Of a DNA stretch of 64,000 nucleotides, positions 1-8,554 are shown piece after piece. This stretch comes from JBBDQZ01 sp040905705 (lineage in GTDB: Bacteria > Bacteroidota > Rhodothermia > Balneolales > Natronogracilivirgulaceae), in the NCBI GenBank assembly GCA_040905705.1, contig JBBDQZ010000029.1:124001-188000 (forward strand), given 5' to 3'. The translations under genes were made by a program, and so were the position numbers. The notes under the pieces were generated by a model that saw only the letters and a program-made list of their open reading frames with translations, did no database searches and was not told the DNA's origin. Positions within the stretch are counted from its first letter, which is position 1; every line of letters starts with the position of its first letter.

Positions 1-725
1 TCATATTCCAATTTTATTTCTTTGCCGGCTTTGTCATGAGCCGGAATGATGATTCGCCAGCCATTTGATCCCGGCGGCGCCTCTCCCAGTACAACATCGC
101 CTCCGGCATCGATAAGTACTTGATGAAACCCAATCGAATTCAAAAAATTCATCATTTGGTCTGCCGTGTACCCTTTGGCAATCCCTCCAGGATCCAGTTT
201 CATTCCGGATACCAGCAATTGGGCCGTTTGTTCAGCCGTATACAGCTTCAGGTTCCGGTATCCGACTGACCGGGCAAGCTCACGGAGTTCGTTTTCTTCC
301 GGTATTTCCGCCCGAAGGCCTCTAATGGATTCCCTCCACAGACGGGTGTACGGCCCTGCGGTAATATCAAAAGCGCCTTCAGATTCTATGGAAATCTTTT
401 GTGCGATCGTGAGCACCTCGAACAATGGGCCACTTACAGGAACGGCTTTCCCGCTTCCGGCTGTAGCCGACAGCCTGCTGAGTTCACTTTTCGGGTCATA
501 ATCGCTGAATACAGCATTGAGCCTCTCTGCTATTTGAAAAGCTGAATCGGCGGCAATCCGGGCAGTTTTCTCATGTTCCGCATAGAGGGTAATCCGAAAC
601 AATGTGCCCATAAGAGGTGACGTAAATTCGTAACGCTCCAGGTTTGGATTTTTCGTGTGTGCGGTCTGCCCGGGAAGTAGTTCAGCAGGTGTGATTAACA
701 GCAATGCGGCACAAAAAAATATCAC
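1..725 (-). CDS. apbE: FAD:protein FMN transferase (ApbE family), C-terminus outside window
   Basis: The minus strand is open from a GTG at 725 to the window edge (about 241 codons), with no stop. It reads as an ApbE protein, which attaches FMN to Thr/Ser of redox proteins such as Nqr/Rnf subunits. A hydrophobic N-terminus (residues 1-18) suggests export or lipid anchoring. Family blocks are in order: MGTLFRITLYA (39-49), a GAFDITAGPYTRLW block (117-130), MKLDPGGIAKGYTAD (175-189, the FAD/Mg region) and LIDAGGDVVLG (204-214). The GTG start is chosen because an in-frame stop lies 13 codons upstream and an AGGA precedes it by about 9 nt. The distal Mg-binding end is off the window. Confidence 0.88.
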   Translation of the reverse strand, partial: MIFFCAALLLITPAELLPGQTAHTKNPNLERYEFTSPLMGTLFRITLYAEHEKTARIAADSAFQIAERLNAVFSDYDPKSELSRLSATAGSGKAVPVSGPLFEVLTIAQKISIESEGAFDITAGPYTRLWRESIRGLRAEIPEENELRELARSVGYRNLKLYTAEQTAQLLVSGMKLDPGGIAKGYTADQMMNFLNSIGFHQVLIDAGGDVVLGEAPPGSNGWRIIIPAHDKAGKEIKLEY

Positions 726-1261
726 TTTAGGCGGTCCTGGATTTTTCAGGTTGAATTAAAAAAATGGAAACCATTGCAAGGCAAGATATGCGATTATTTA
801 CAAAATATGTGATAAAGGATAAACATTCATTAATGTTATTATTGGGTTTTTCCGAGGTATTATTTGTTGGATGAAAAGCTCATTGGCCATACATTTTACG
901 CAGTTCGGGTACGGATTAAATTTACATCCGTATCCATGATTATCCTAAGCTGCTTTTACTGCGTCATTCATGTATATCAGGGGAAGACGAGTTTACGGAG
1001 CGAATGGCCGCCAAGTGATATGCTATTACTTTCCCCCGTAATGCCAATCCGGTGATATATGTTCGTAAGCCCTGAGTGAGTAACAGCAAGCGCTGGATAA
1101 ATAAAACCGGAATGATTTATTTCAGGATTTTTTATTAATTAAATGTTATCCTGATTTGATTTGTCGCCGCCGGAAAATTCTCCCGCCACGGCCTGCAATG
1201 AATAGGTATTATTAAGGTATTGATAAAAAATTAAAACGGGAACGAAACCATAAATAACCGT
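726..1261. other. Intergenic region between divergent apbE and trpB2
   Basis: No convincing gene is seen. A 63-codon plus-strand reading frame (864-1055) has low complexity, no recognisable motif and no ribosome-binding site, so I do not call it. The segment is AT-rich and should carry the divergent promoters of apbE and trpB2. I could not place a clear -7/-33 Bacteroidota promoter. A palindromic element at 1122-1154 is listed separately. Confidence 0.5.
1122..1154. repeat. Inverted repeat upstream of trpB2
   Basis: Perfect 7-bp arms TCAGGAT and ATCCTGA flank a 19-nt AT-rich centre containing TTAATTAA. The element ends about 107 bp before the trpB2 start. It could be an operator or leader hairpin; no T-tract follows, so it is not a good terminator. 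Confidence 0.4.
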
Positions 1262-2623
1262 ATGAATCAAAGAAAGATGTTATTAAACGAATCGGAAAAG
1301 CCGACACATTGGTATAATATTATGGCGGATATGCCGAACAAACCTAAGCCGCCACTTAATCCAGGGACAAAGCAACCGGTAGGCCCCGAAGATCTTGCTC
1401 CGATTTTTCCGATGGGGCTGATCCAGCAGGAGGTCTCAACCGACCGTTATATTGAAATACCCGATGAGGTTCAGGATATCTATAATATTTGGCGACCGAC
1501 TCCGCTTTACCGGGCACGTGGTCTTGAGAAAGCGCTCGATTCGCCGGTAAAGATATATTATAAATATGAAGGGGTAAGTCCAAGCGGGTCGCACAAACCC
1601 AATACGGCTATAGCCCAGGCCTATTACAACAAGCAGGAGGGAGTTAAAAAGATCATAACGGAAACCGGGGCCGGCCAATGGGGGACGGCGCTCTCGTTTG
1701 CATGCGCACAGATGGGCCTGGAGTGTGAAGTGTATATGGTTCGGATCAGTTATGATCAGAAGCCTTATCGCAAGATCATGATGAATATGTTCGGAGCGGA
1801 TGTCTATCCTTCACCGAGCGATCGCACAAAAGCTGGGCGTGCGGTTCTTGAATCCGATCCTGCGTCATCGGGAAGCCTCGGCATCGCAATTTCCGAGGCA
1901 ATTGAGATGGCAGTGCAGAAGGAAGAAAACAAGTATTCGCTCGGATCGGTGCTCAATCATGTGTTGTTACATCAGACGGTCATCGGGCAGGAAGCCGTAA
2001 AACAGCTTGAAATGGCGGGGGATTATCCCGATATCATTATTGCTCCCTTGGGAGGCGGGTCCAATTTCGCCGGTATCTCTTTTCCGTTTGTGGGCCGTAA
2101 TATCACGGAGGGCAAACAAACCCGATGTATAGCGGTGGAACCGGCATCATGCCCGAAACTGACCCAGGGTGAATTTATGTACGATTTCGGGGATAACGCC
2201 GGATATACTCCGTTGCTTCCGATGTACACCCTTGGGCATAATTTTCGTCCTGCCGCTATTCATGCCGGTGGCTTGCGGTATCATGGCGCCAGTGTTCTTT
2301 GCAGCCAGCTGCTGAAAGATGGACTCATTGAAGCCGTTGCTTTGCAACAACTGGAGTGTTTCAAAGCCGGTGTTGTTTTTGCCCGTTCCGAGGGGATTAT
2401 CGCAGCTCCGGAAGCAACTCATGCTATTGCCCAGGTCATTCGTGAAGTCGAACAGGCAAAAAAAGAAGGCGTCGAAAAGACTATTCTTTTCAATATGTGC
2501 GGACACGGATTTGTCGATATGAAAGCGTATGAAGATTATTTTGATGGAAAGCTTACGGACCACACCTTTACCGAGCACGAATTAAAGGACGGGCTCAAGG
2601 AATTGGCGGCACTTCAGCCGTAA
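1262..2623 (+). CDS. trpB: TrpB2-type tryptophan synthase beta chain
   Basis: PLP enzyme that joins indole (or a related nucleophile) to serine. At 453 residues it is longer than TrpB1 (about 400) and matches the TrpB2 subfamily, which has an N-terminal extension and often lacks a neighbouring trpA. Visible features are the PLP lysine in GSHKPN (K112), the catalytic glutamate block ETGAGQWG (E134; TrpB2 has W where TrpB1 has H) and the phosphate-cup glycine run PLGGGSN. No other trp gene is nearby, so indole salvage or a substitute for TrpB1 is likely; the true substrate cannot be read from sequence. ATG codons 6 and 21 are alternative starts; no strong Shine-Dalgarno decides between them. 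Confidence 0.9.
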   Translation: MNQRKMLLNESEKPTHWYNIMADMPNKPKPPLNPGTKQPVGPEDLAPIFPMGLIQQEVSTDRYIEIPDEVQDIYNIWRPTPLYRARGLEKALDSPVKIYYKYEGVSPSGSHKPNTAIAQAYYNKQEGVKKIITETGAGQWGTALSFACAQMGLECEVYMVRISYDQKPYRKIMMNMFGADVYPSPSDRTKAGRAVLESDPASSGSLGIAISEAIEMAVQKEENKYSLGSVLNHVLLHQTVIGQEAVKQLEMAGDYPDIIIAPLGGGSNFAGISFPFVGRNITEGKQTRCIAVEPASCPKLTQGEFMYDFGDNAGYTPLLPMYTLGHNFRPAAIHAGGLRYHGASVLCSQLLKDGLIEAVALQQLECFKAGVVFARSEGIIAAPEATHAIAQVIREVEQAKKEGVEKTILFNMCGHGFVDMKAYEDYFDGKLTDHTFTEHELKDGLKELAALQP

Positions 2624-2637
2624 TAACCTGGTGTGGT

Positions 2638-2658
2638 GATACCCGGGTAATCGGTATC
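2638..2658. terminator. Weak hairpin between convergent trpB2 and the CHRD gene
   Basis: GATACC and GGTATC arms enclose a 9-nt loop just after the trpB2 stop. The T-run that follows is very short (TT). It is a possible shared terminator for the convergent genes, at low confidence. Confidence 0.3.
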
Positions 2659-2686
2659 TTAAGCAAGACCTACCGGAAAATCTTCC

Positions 2687-4165
2687 TTATTTGATCAGCG
2701 TCATACGCCGGGTTTGTACATAATCACCGGCTCGCAAACGGTAGATATAAATGCCGCTGGCCTGCCCGGATCCATCCCACACAGCCTGATGGGTACCGGC
2801 TTGTTGCCGCCCGTGCACCAGCGTGGCTATCGGGCGTCCCAGCAGATCGAACACTTCGAGGCGCACCTCATTTGGCTCGGGCAGGTCATACCGGATAACG
2901 GTCACCGGGTTAAACGGATTAGGGTAATTTTGTTGCAGGTCATGGAACCGGGCTATTGCCGGTTCATCTGTGGAAGAAGTCAGCGTGCCGCGTTCAAATG
3001 TTACGGAAGAACCCGGGCCTGTATGGTAGAGGCTCCCGTCTGAAGCAAGAATACGATGCCGGGCCGCTATCAATTGGCCATCTTCCACACCTTGACTTGC
3101 CAGTACTTCATTCAATTCACTGTGAGTAATGGAAAAGGTGGTATCTTCACCGGCGCTAACGGCGAATATAATCTCATCGAAATCCTGGCCGAGAGCCAGT
3201 TGCCATATATAGACAAGCCGGTCATCATCCGGCTCCCCGGAGGGGGTCCATCGTGGAGAGAACATGATCGAATCACCATCCAGTACTATGGTATCTTCGT
3301 TCCCGGGATAAGTAATTTCGGAGGCCACGTTTGGAGCATTGTTGGGTGAGCGAAGCAGCTGTCCCCGGATCTCGCCCGACGGATAATCTTCCGAGTGTAT
3401 ATTAATGTAAAGCTCTCCACGGCCGAGCATTTCAATATGCTCGGGAGACAGTGTAACGGTATCGGCCAGGTCACCGGCCGTATCGCCGTCGGAAAGGGAA
3501 GGGTTCAGGCTGGCTGCCACGCTGCCGATACTTCCGGCATGGCCGGTGTGAATATGTGCACCGGCTTCCTCTGGTGGCTGGACAGGACTGCTCAATCCTT
3601 GAAATGACCCGGTTATGATCAATGAGTAACCCTCCAGTTCGGCGTTGACCTCTCCGGTTGCCGTGGTCAACACCGGCGGGAATTCATGGAGGCCACTTAG
3701 ATGGGCATGGAATTCCGTGAATTCGGGCTCGGGAAAATCCAGGAGTTGAATCACGCCACCCATGTTGGTGTGCCGGTCACATTCATAATAAATTTCGTCC
3801 GGCAGATCTTCCCCGGGCGTGAAAGTAAGAATCCCGTCCTGCACCCGGCTGTTGTCCACGCCTTCGGTGATCTCCCCGGCAAGTGTTCCCCCACCCGGCT
3901 GGGTAGCCAGAAAAAAAGGATGGCCGATGGCATTGACATCAAAAGTGTAAGTTGCCCCGCGATAGAGGGTGAGCTCTTTTCCCTGTTCCCCGTTGATCAC
4001 ATACACTGTTTCATGTGCATTCTCGTAATTGGGGTGGGTCAGATCCTTTGCTTCAACGGTGACAATGAAATCGGCATCCTGAGCAGCGACAGTTTTGAGC
4101 GGGGAAACGGAAAAGGCCAGGGGTAATAATAACCAAACAGAATAACTAAGTATGTCTATTCTCAT
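2687..4165 (-). CDS. Secreted cupredoxin-like + CHRD protein with T9SS sorting domain
   Basis: 492 residues with a signal peptide (about 1-29). Residues 32-142 look like a cupredoxin fold with a possible type-1 copper set H82, C129, H132, M135. Residues 151-271 are a CHRD domain (FHAHLSGLHEFPP ... GEIRGQLL). A further beta-rich segment (280-392) follows, and residues 409-492 form a type A type IX sorting domain (QNYPNPFNP ... SGIYIYRL). The protein is expected at the cell surface or secreted; its function is unknown. It starts 15 nt after the sulfite reductase stop on the same strand, with an AAGGAACGGG-type site upstream, so co-transcription is likely although a functional link is unclear. 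Confidence 0.85.
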   Translation of the reverse strand: MRIDILSYSVWLLLPLAFSVSPLKTVAAQDADFIVTVEAKDLTHPNYENAHETVYVINGEQGKELTLYRGATYTFDVNAIGHPFFLATQPGGGTLAGEITEGVDNSRVQDGILTFTPGEDLPDEIYYECDRHTNMGGVIQLLDFPEPEFTEFHAHLSGLHEFPPVLTTATGEVNAELEGYSLIITGSFQGLSSPVQPPEEAGAHIHTGHAGSIGSVAASLNPSLSDGDTAGDLADTVTLSPEHIEMLGRGELYINIHSEDYPSGEIRGQLLRSPNNAPNVASEITYPGNEDTIVLDGDSIMFSPRWTPSGEPDDDRLVYIWQLALGQDFDEIIFAVSAGEDTTFSITHSELNEVLASQGVEDGQLIAARHRILASDGSLYHTGPGSSVTFERGTLTSSTDEPAIARFHDLQQNYPNPFNPVTVIRYDLPEPNEVRLEVFDLLGRPIATLVHGRQQAGTHQAVWDGSGQASGIYIYRLRAGDYVQTRRMTLIK

Positions 4166-4180
4166 GACGGTTCCCGTTCC

Positions 4181-6352
4181 TTACCCGGCCGGCTTGCTTT
4201 CCAGTTGTAACTCGGCTTCCTGGCAGACCTGGAGAAACTCTTTGGCCAGTTCCAGCATCTCCACAGCCAGGTTTTCAGTTGGCTCCTGTTTGACGTAATC
4301 TTCCAGTCTGTTATGGATGCCCATCCACTTCTGATCGATTTCGCCTGTACGCACAAACAAGTTCTCAAATTCCCAGGTGGTTTGAGACGGTGTAAACGGA
4401 TCCACCAGTTTGGCATAGAGCGGAACATGCGCGGCATGTGCTATAGCGTGATATGATTCCAGTATGGAAACCTTGTAATCCTTGTGAATCAGGTGTGCTT
4501 CGGCTTGTTGAAGCGCATATTCGGCATCTTCAAAGGAAGGTTCCTTTTCCTCGACTGTGGCACCGGCACATTCGCCCTTGATCCCGGTCAGGATGTTGAA
4601 TTTCTCCTGTTCATGTCCCCAATCCTTGTAGAAGTCAGGCGCTTCCTCAAATGACGGGACATGAGTAAATGCTTCCAGTTCCTTTTTTAGCCTGTCTTTT
4701 CCGAGCCGATCCATGACCAGGTCGAAATGTTCGTTTTCCTTTCGTTCTTCCTTGTAGAGCTGGAGAAGCTTTTTGACCACTTTGGGCGCATTGCGCGTCG
4801 GTATCTTGATTACCGTTTCTGCCAGGCGAGTATCATCGCCCTTCAGCGAACCGCCGATATATACCATTTCAGCGGGCACTCTGCGGCCGTCCTTTGTCAT
4901 GGCACCACCCTGGAAACCGATATTGGCAGTCACATGCTGGGCACATGAATTGGGGCATCCGGATATTTTTATCTTCAGATCTTTTGCCAGTTCTGCATAT
5001 TCCCCCAGGCCGTTTTTAAGCCCTTTGTCCAGTGCATCAGCCAGTCCTTTGGCTGAAGTTATCCCCAGCCGGCAGGTATCGGCGCCGGGGCAGGCGGTGA
5101 TGTCGGCGATCGATTCGGCACCCACAGTATTCAGGCCCGCGTCGCGTAGCGCAACAAAAAGGGAAGGCAACGCCTCGAGTGGAACCCAGCGAAGTAAAAA
5201 GTTCTGATGAATGGTGATACGGATATTGCCGCCTGCGTAGATATCGACAATTTCCGCCAGTTCCCGCATCTTATCCGTTTTTATATCCCCATTGTGGATC
5301 CGGATATTTACCAGGGCATGATTTCCGGTATTTTGTGTAGTGACAGCGGAGCCCTTCCACAACAAATATTCAGGATCGTTTTCTATAACGGCCGGTGGGA
5401 CCGGAAACTCCCGGGTAATTTCAGGCGGAGATTCTATCTTATGTGCTTCTTCCAGATAGGCGTTCCACGAAGGGTCCACCTGGAGAGCCTCACGTTCAGC
5501 TTCCACCCGTTTTTTGAACTCATCGAAGCCCAGTTTATTCACCAGAAATTTCATCCGGGCTTTCATCCGGCTTTTACGCTCTCCATAACGGTCGAAAATT
5601 CGTATAACAGCCGCCGAAAAGGGAATCATCTCCTCTTCCGGAAGGAACTCGGACCATAGATGCCCCAGCATGGGTGAAGAGCCGAGCCCTCCACCTACAT
5701 AAACCTGGAACCCGCGTTTCTGTTCACCGTTGAATTCGCGGATGCGTGCGCGGAAACCGAGATCATGAATGCGTACCCCGGCATCGTCCTTCACGCGGTT
5801 GCTTTCAAAAGCCACTTTGAATTTTCGGCCCATATTCTGGCAAATCGGATTCCGCAGCATGAAGCGGGTAAACGCGTCGGCATAGGGGGTGACATCAAAC
5901 ACGTCATCCGGCGATGTACCGGAAAACGGACTGGCCGTCACATTCCGGATGGTATTGCCACATGCCTCGCGCGTAGTGATGTCGGCGTCGGCAAGCTCAC
6001 GCATCATGTTGGGGACCCCTTCCAGCATGATATAGTATAATTGAATATCCTGGCGGGTGGTGAGATGCATAAAACCGTTGGCGTATTTATCGGCTACATC
6101 GGCCAGTCGATGCATTTTGGCGGGGTTCAGATCTCCGTACGGGATTTTTATCCGCTGCATTTGAACACCGGGTTGACGCTGTGCATACGTCCCCAGCTGC
6201 AACCGGATTTTCTGCATCTTAATGTCACCAATCAATCCCTTTCTGTAATCCTTGATTTTTTGCTCATATTCATCCAGTTCTTCACGCACTTCTAACGGAA
6301 GATGATGTATGAGTTCATCAGGTAATGGTTGTAATATGGCTTTTCCATTCAT
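4181..6352 (-). CDS. Siroheme-[4Fe-4S] nitrite/sulfite reductase with C-terminal HEPN-like domain
   Basis: Six-electron reductase for assimilatory sulfite or nitrite reduction, probably ferredoxin-linked. The two half-repeats of the family are present. Cluster and siroheme cysteines are visible as ACPGADTC (C421, C427) and SGCPNSC (C466, C470). At 723 residues it is about 150 longer than the common single-domain enzyme. The extra part (about 608-715) is all-helical with a KDYKVSILESYHAIAHAA block and an FVRTGEID block, resembling HEPN domains. Sulfite and nitrite enzymes cannot be separated by eye, and no cys or nir neighbours help. An imperfect hairpin lies upstream (6443-6483). Confidence 0.88.
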   Translation of the reverse strand: MNGKAILQPLPDELIHHLPLEVREELDEYEQKIKDYRKGLIGDIKMQKIRLQLGTYAQRQPGVQMQRIKIPYGDLNPAKMHRLADVADKYANGFMHLTTRQDIQLYYIMLEGVPNMMRELADADITTREACGNTIRNVTASPFSGTSPDDVFDVTPYADAFTRFMLRNPICQNMGRKFKVAFESNRVKDDAGVRIHDLGFRARIREFNGEQKRGFQVYVGGGLGSSPMLGHLWSEFLPEEEMIPFSAAVIRIFDRYGERKSRMKARMKFLVNKLGFDEFKKRVEAEREALQVDPSWNAYLEEAHKIESPPEITREFPVPPAVIENDPEYLLWKGSAVTTQNTGNHALVNIRIHNGDIKTDKMRELAEIVDIYAGGNIRITIHQNFLLRWVPLEALPSLFVALRDAGLNTVGAESIADITACPGADTCRLGITSAKGLADALDKGLKNGLGEYAELAKDLKIKISGCPNSCAQHVTANIGFQGGAMTKDGRRVPAEMVYIGGSLKGDDTRLAETVIKIPTRNAPKVVKKLLQLYKEERKENEHFDLVMDRLGKDRLKKELEAFTHVPSFEEAPDFYKDWGHEQEKFNILTGIKGECAGATVEEKEPSFEDAEYALQQAEAHLIHKDYKVSILESYHAIAHAAHVPLYAKLVDPFTPSQTTWEFENLFVRTGEIDQKWMGIHNRLEDYVKQEPTENLAVEMLELAKEFLQVCQEAELQLESKPAG

Positions 6353-6690
6353 AGTATACTTCTATAATTTATTGCCAGCCAGAGAAATATGAATCCAGTC
6401 CTGTAATCTGCTGATAAAGCGGATGTTTATAATTAGCAGTAATGCCCTGAATATATGATATTTTTCAAGGAAAATACAGGGCAATGCGCACTTCCGCCGT
6501 TTGGACACCAGGGAAGAAACTATTTCGTTACTCTTGCTCTTTGATTGACTTTTCTGCCTGATTTATTGATACAATGATCATCAGGTCGAAAACGATCCAG
6601 TGTCAAATTTATTCGATAAAATTCGTCATTAAATAAAAGTGACAATAAGAGTTAGTTATATTGAATCTGTCTCCGGATCGAACCGGATTA
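6353..6690. other. Intergenic region upstream of the sulfite/nitrite reductase
   Basis: No gene is seen. It should hold the reductase promoter (minus strand). A TAAATTTG sequence on the minus strand (about 6603-6610) matches the TAnnTTTG Bacteroidota -7 pattern, but no TTG lies at the usual spacing, so I do not call a promoter. Confidence 0.4.
6443..6483. repeat. Nested inverted repeat upstream of the reductase
   Basis: Outer arms TGCCCTG and CAGGGCA are perfect. Inside lies a second pair, TATTTTTC and GAAAATA, around AAG with one extra T. The element sits about 90-130 bp before the reductase start. It may be a leader RNA structure or a regulator site. Confidence 0.4.
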
Positions 6691-7731
6691 TCAGTTGCTC
6701 ACTATGGCCCGGCCGAGATAATTGGTATCCGTACCGAACCAGATGGCACGAGTCGGCTCGTGATATACCATATGGCGAACCGTACCGCCACCGCTTTCGA
6801 TCTCTTCAGAGGCGAAAAATGATTCGGTTGACGGATCAAATCCGACAAACCGGTTTGGACTGATTCCTGTGGCAACCATCCAGAGGCGGTCCTGGTGATC
6901 TACGGTCATGGCATACGGGCGTGCATCTCTTCCCTCAGGCATTTCCCACTCACGAAAGGATCCGTCATCAGGATGGTATGTGCCGATATAACCGGCCGCG
7001 TAATCACAGTACCAGACGTTACCGTCAGAAGTGACAGCCACCCTTCTCGGGCGGGCTTCTTCTCGCGGTAATGAAATTTCGGTTAATTGCATGGTCTCGG
7101 GATCCACTGTCGCCAGCTTGTTGGTACCGAACAGCACGATCCATGGCCGCAATCCATCTATATCCATCACAATACCGTAGGGACGGGCGCCGAGGGTCGG
7201 AACCGGGACAATGGTTTCCTCTCCCGAATTCACATCCAGGAAGCCCACGGAATTTGCACCCTGGGAAGTGAACCAGATATTACCGTCACGGTTGAATATC
7301 AGTGTATGCGGATCCCGGGCGCTTCCATTCTCCGGCATCATGTACTTTGAGATTTCTCCGGTGCCGGGGTCCAGTTTCCCAATATGATTGGCTCTGTTCC
7401 CGGCGTACCAGGGGGTTCCGTCATCCGCAACGATGACGTTATGCGGGCCGGCTCCGTCATCCAGTTCATACCGTCTGAAATCTTCGGTTTCCAGGTCGAA
7501 ATACCCTATATAATGTGTACGCTGGCCCACAAAAAAAACATTTCCATCCGGGGCCACATAGGGGTCGCGGGGACGTCCGTCCCAGGGGACCCTCCATTCT
7601 GTGATGGAAAGGGGCGCATCAGAACTGATTGCCGGATTGGAATTATTGGTTTCCCCGGGTGTTTCAGCGGAATCGGCACTGCAGAAGGCCAAAAAGAAGC
7701 AAAGCAGGATAATAGAGCTGATTCTAGACAT
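6691..7731 (-). CDS. Vgb-like seven-bladed beta-propeller lipoprotein
   Basis: 346 residues made of seven similar blades of the streptogramin lyase (Vgb)/NHL type, each with a pattern like GNIWFT...IGxxDPxTG. The N-terminus (4-16) is hydrophobic and ends at C17 (LAFC), a slightly unusual lipobox, so it is either a lipoprotein or exported. Family members include virginiamycin B lyases, but most environmental relatives have no proven resistance role, and I would not infer resistance here. Gene spacing does not tie it to either neighbour. Confidence 0.75.
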   Translation of the reverse strand: MSRISSIILLCFFLAFCSADSAETPGETNNSNPAISSDAPLSITEWRVPWDGRPRDPYVAPDGNVFFVGQRTHYIGYFDLETEDFRRYELDDGAGPHNVIVADDGTPWYAGNRANHIGKLDPGTGEISKYMMPENGSARDPHTLIFNRDGNIWFTSQGANSVGFLDVNSGEETIVPVPTLGARPYGIVMDIDGLRPWIVLFGTNKLATVDPETMQLTEISLPREEARPRRVAVTSDGNVWYCDYAAGYIGTYHPDDGSFREWEMPEGRDARPYAMTVDHQDRLWMVATGISPNRFVGFDPSTESFFASEEIESGGGTVRHMVYHEPTRAIWFGTDTNYLGRAIVSN

Positions 7732-7779
7732 GGTATCTCCAGATAGGTGGTGTATAACAAAGTACTTACGGGTAAAACA

Positions 7780-7998
7780 TTAAGAAAGCAGACGCCTGAG
7801 AAAATTTAACAATAGTGTTAAAATAATACTAATCACAATCATGGAGGTAAAAGGGAGGTGAAAGCGGCTTCGTTCGCCTGATTCGATACGAATATCTCCG
7901 GGGAGGCGTCCGAGCCAGTTAAACAGTCCGGGAATCATATGGAGGAGTATTCCAACGATAATAAATATCACTCCGGTCATTATAAAAAAGCGCATCAT
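7780..7998 (-). CDS. Small DUF2905 membrane protein
   Basis: Two transmembrane helices surround the conserved WLGRLPGDIRIE block typical of DUF2905 (about 70 residues, function unknown). The frame stays open further upstream to an ATG at 8070, but that extension would overlap the esterase remnant and has no family similarity. The start at 7998 (or the adjacent ATG at 7995) gives the normal length. It begins 7 nt after the stop of the tesA remnant and probably belonged to the same transcript. Confidence 0.72.
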   Translation of the reverse strand: MMRFFIMTGVIFIIVGILLHMIPGLFNWLGRLPGDIRIESGERSRFHLPFTSMIVISIILTLLLNFLRRLLS

Positions 7999-8005
7999 AA
8001 TAATT

Positions 8006-8428
8006 TCAATACTTTTGTAGTAAAGGTTCCAGTTCTTTCCATACACGGGATGCGACGATCCGGTGCCCATCGGAAGTGGGATGAATGCCGTTGCTTTGGT
8101 TCAGTTCAGGGTTTCCGGCCACACCTTCAAGGATAAATCCCAGGCAGGTGACGTCATTTGATGCCGCCAGATCATGAAATATCTGCCTGAATTGCTGCGT
8201 GTAGGCATTACCACCCAGTTCAAGTACGAAAATATCAAATTCCCGTTGCAATACCCAGTCGATTCGACGCAGTCCGCCGGCAGAGGTTTCCCCGCTGACG
8301 CCGCTGTTGACAATTTCTACATTATATCCGGATGAATCAGCTATCATGCCGACAATGGCCGGGTAAGCCTCCTCGAATTACAAACCATAACCGGCGGTGA
8401 TTGCCGCTCACCCTAATGTATCGGCCAT
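8006..8428 (-). pseudogene. tesA: Decayed TesA-like GDSL esterase
   Basis: In one frame from 8428 the sequence gives MADTLG, a stop (TGA, 8408-8410), AAITAGYGL, a second stop (TAA, 8378-8380), FEEAYPAIV and then an uninterrupted stretch to 8006. This follows the TesA/arylesterase order LGDSLTAGYGL...EAYPAL...GVSGETSAGGLRRIDW...LELGGN...FFLEGVAG...GIHP. The GDS nucleophile block is destroyed. GGN is joined almost directly to YTQQFRQIF, so about 40 residues of the middle are missing, and the catalytic Asp of DGIHP is Asn. The last 113 codons remain open from ATG 8347. tesA-like genes commonly neighbour YbbA/MacB-type transporters, as here. Confidence 0.82.
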
Positions 8429-8554
8429 CGATATTGGACTGGTACTGGAGAGCGTTCGCTCGTTTCTCGATAAAGCAGGTATGGCTGTCCGGTTTATGGC
8501 GATGTTCAGTATTGTTACCGGACTCTGGAGATTTTGAGGATCCGTGGAGACTAA

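Noticed and set aside
864..1055. Small plus-strand frame in the gap before trpB2
   Set aside because: No ribosome-binding site, no motif, and composition like the surrounding intergenic DNA.
6691..7731. Streptogramin resistance gene
   Set aside because: Only the beta-propeller fold supports it; most Vgb-like environmental proteins have no shown lyase activity.
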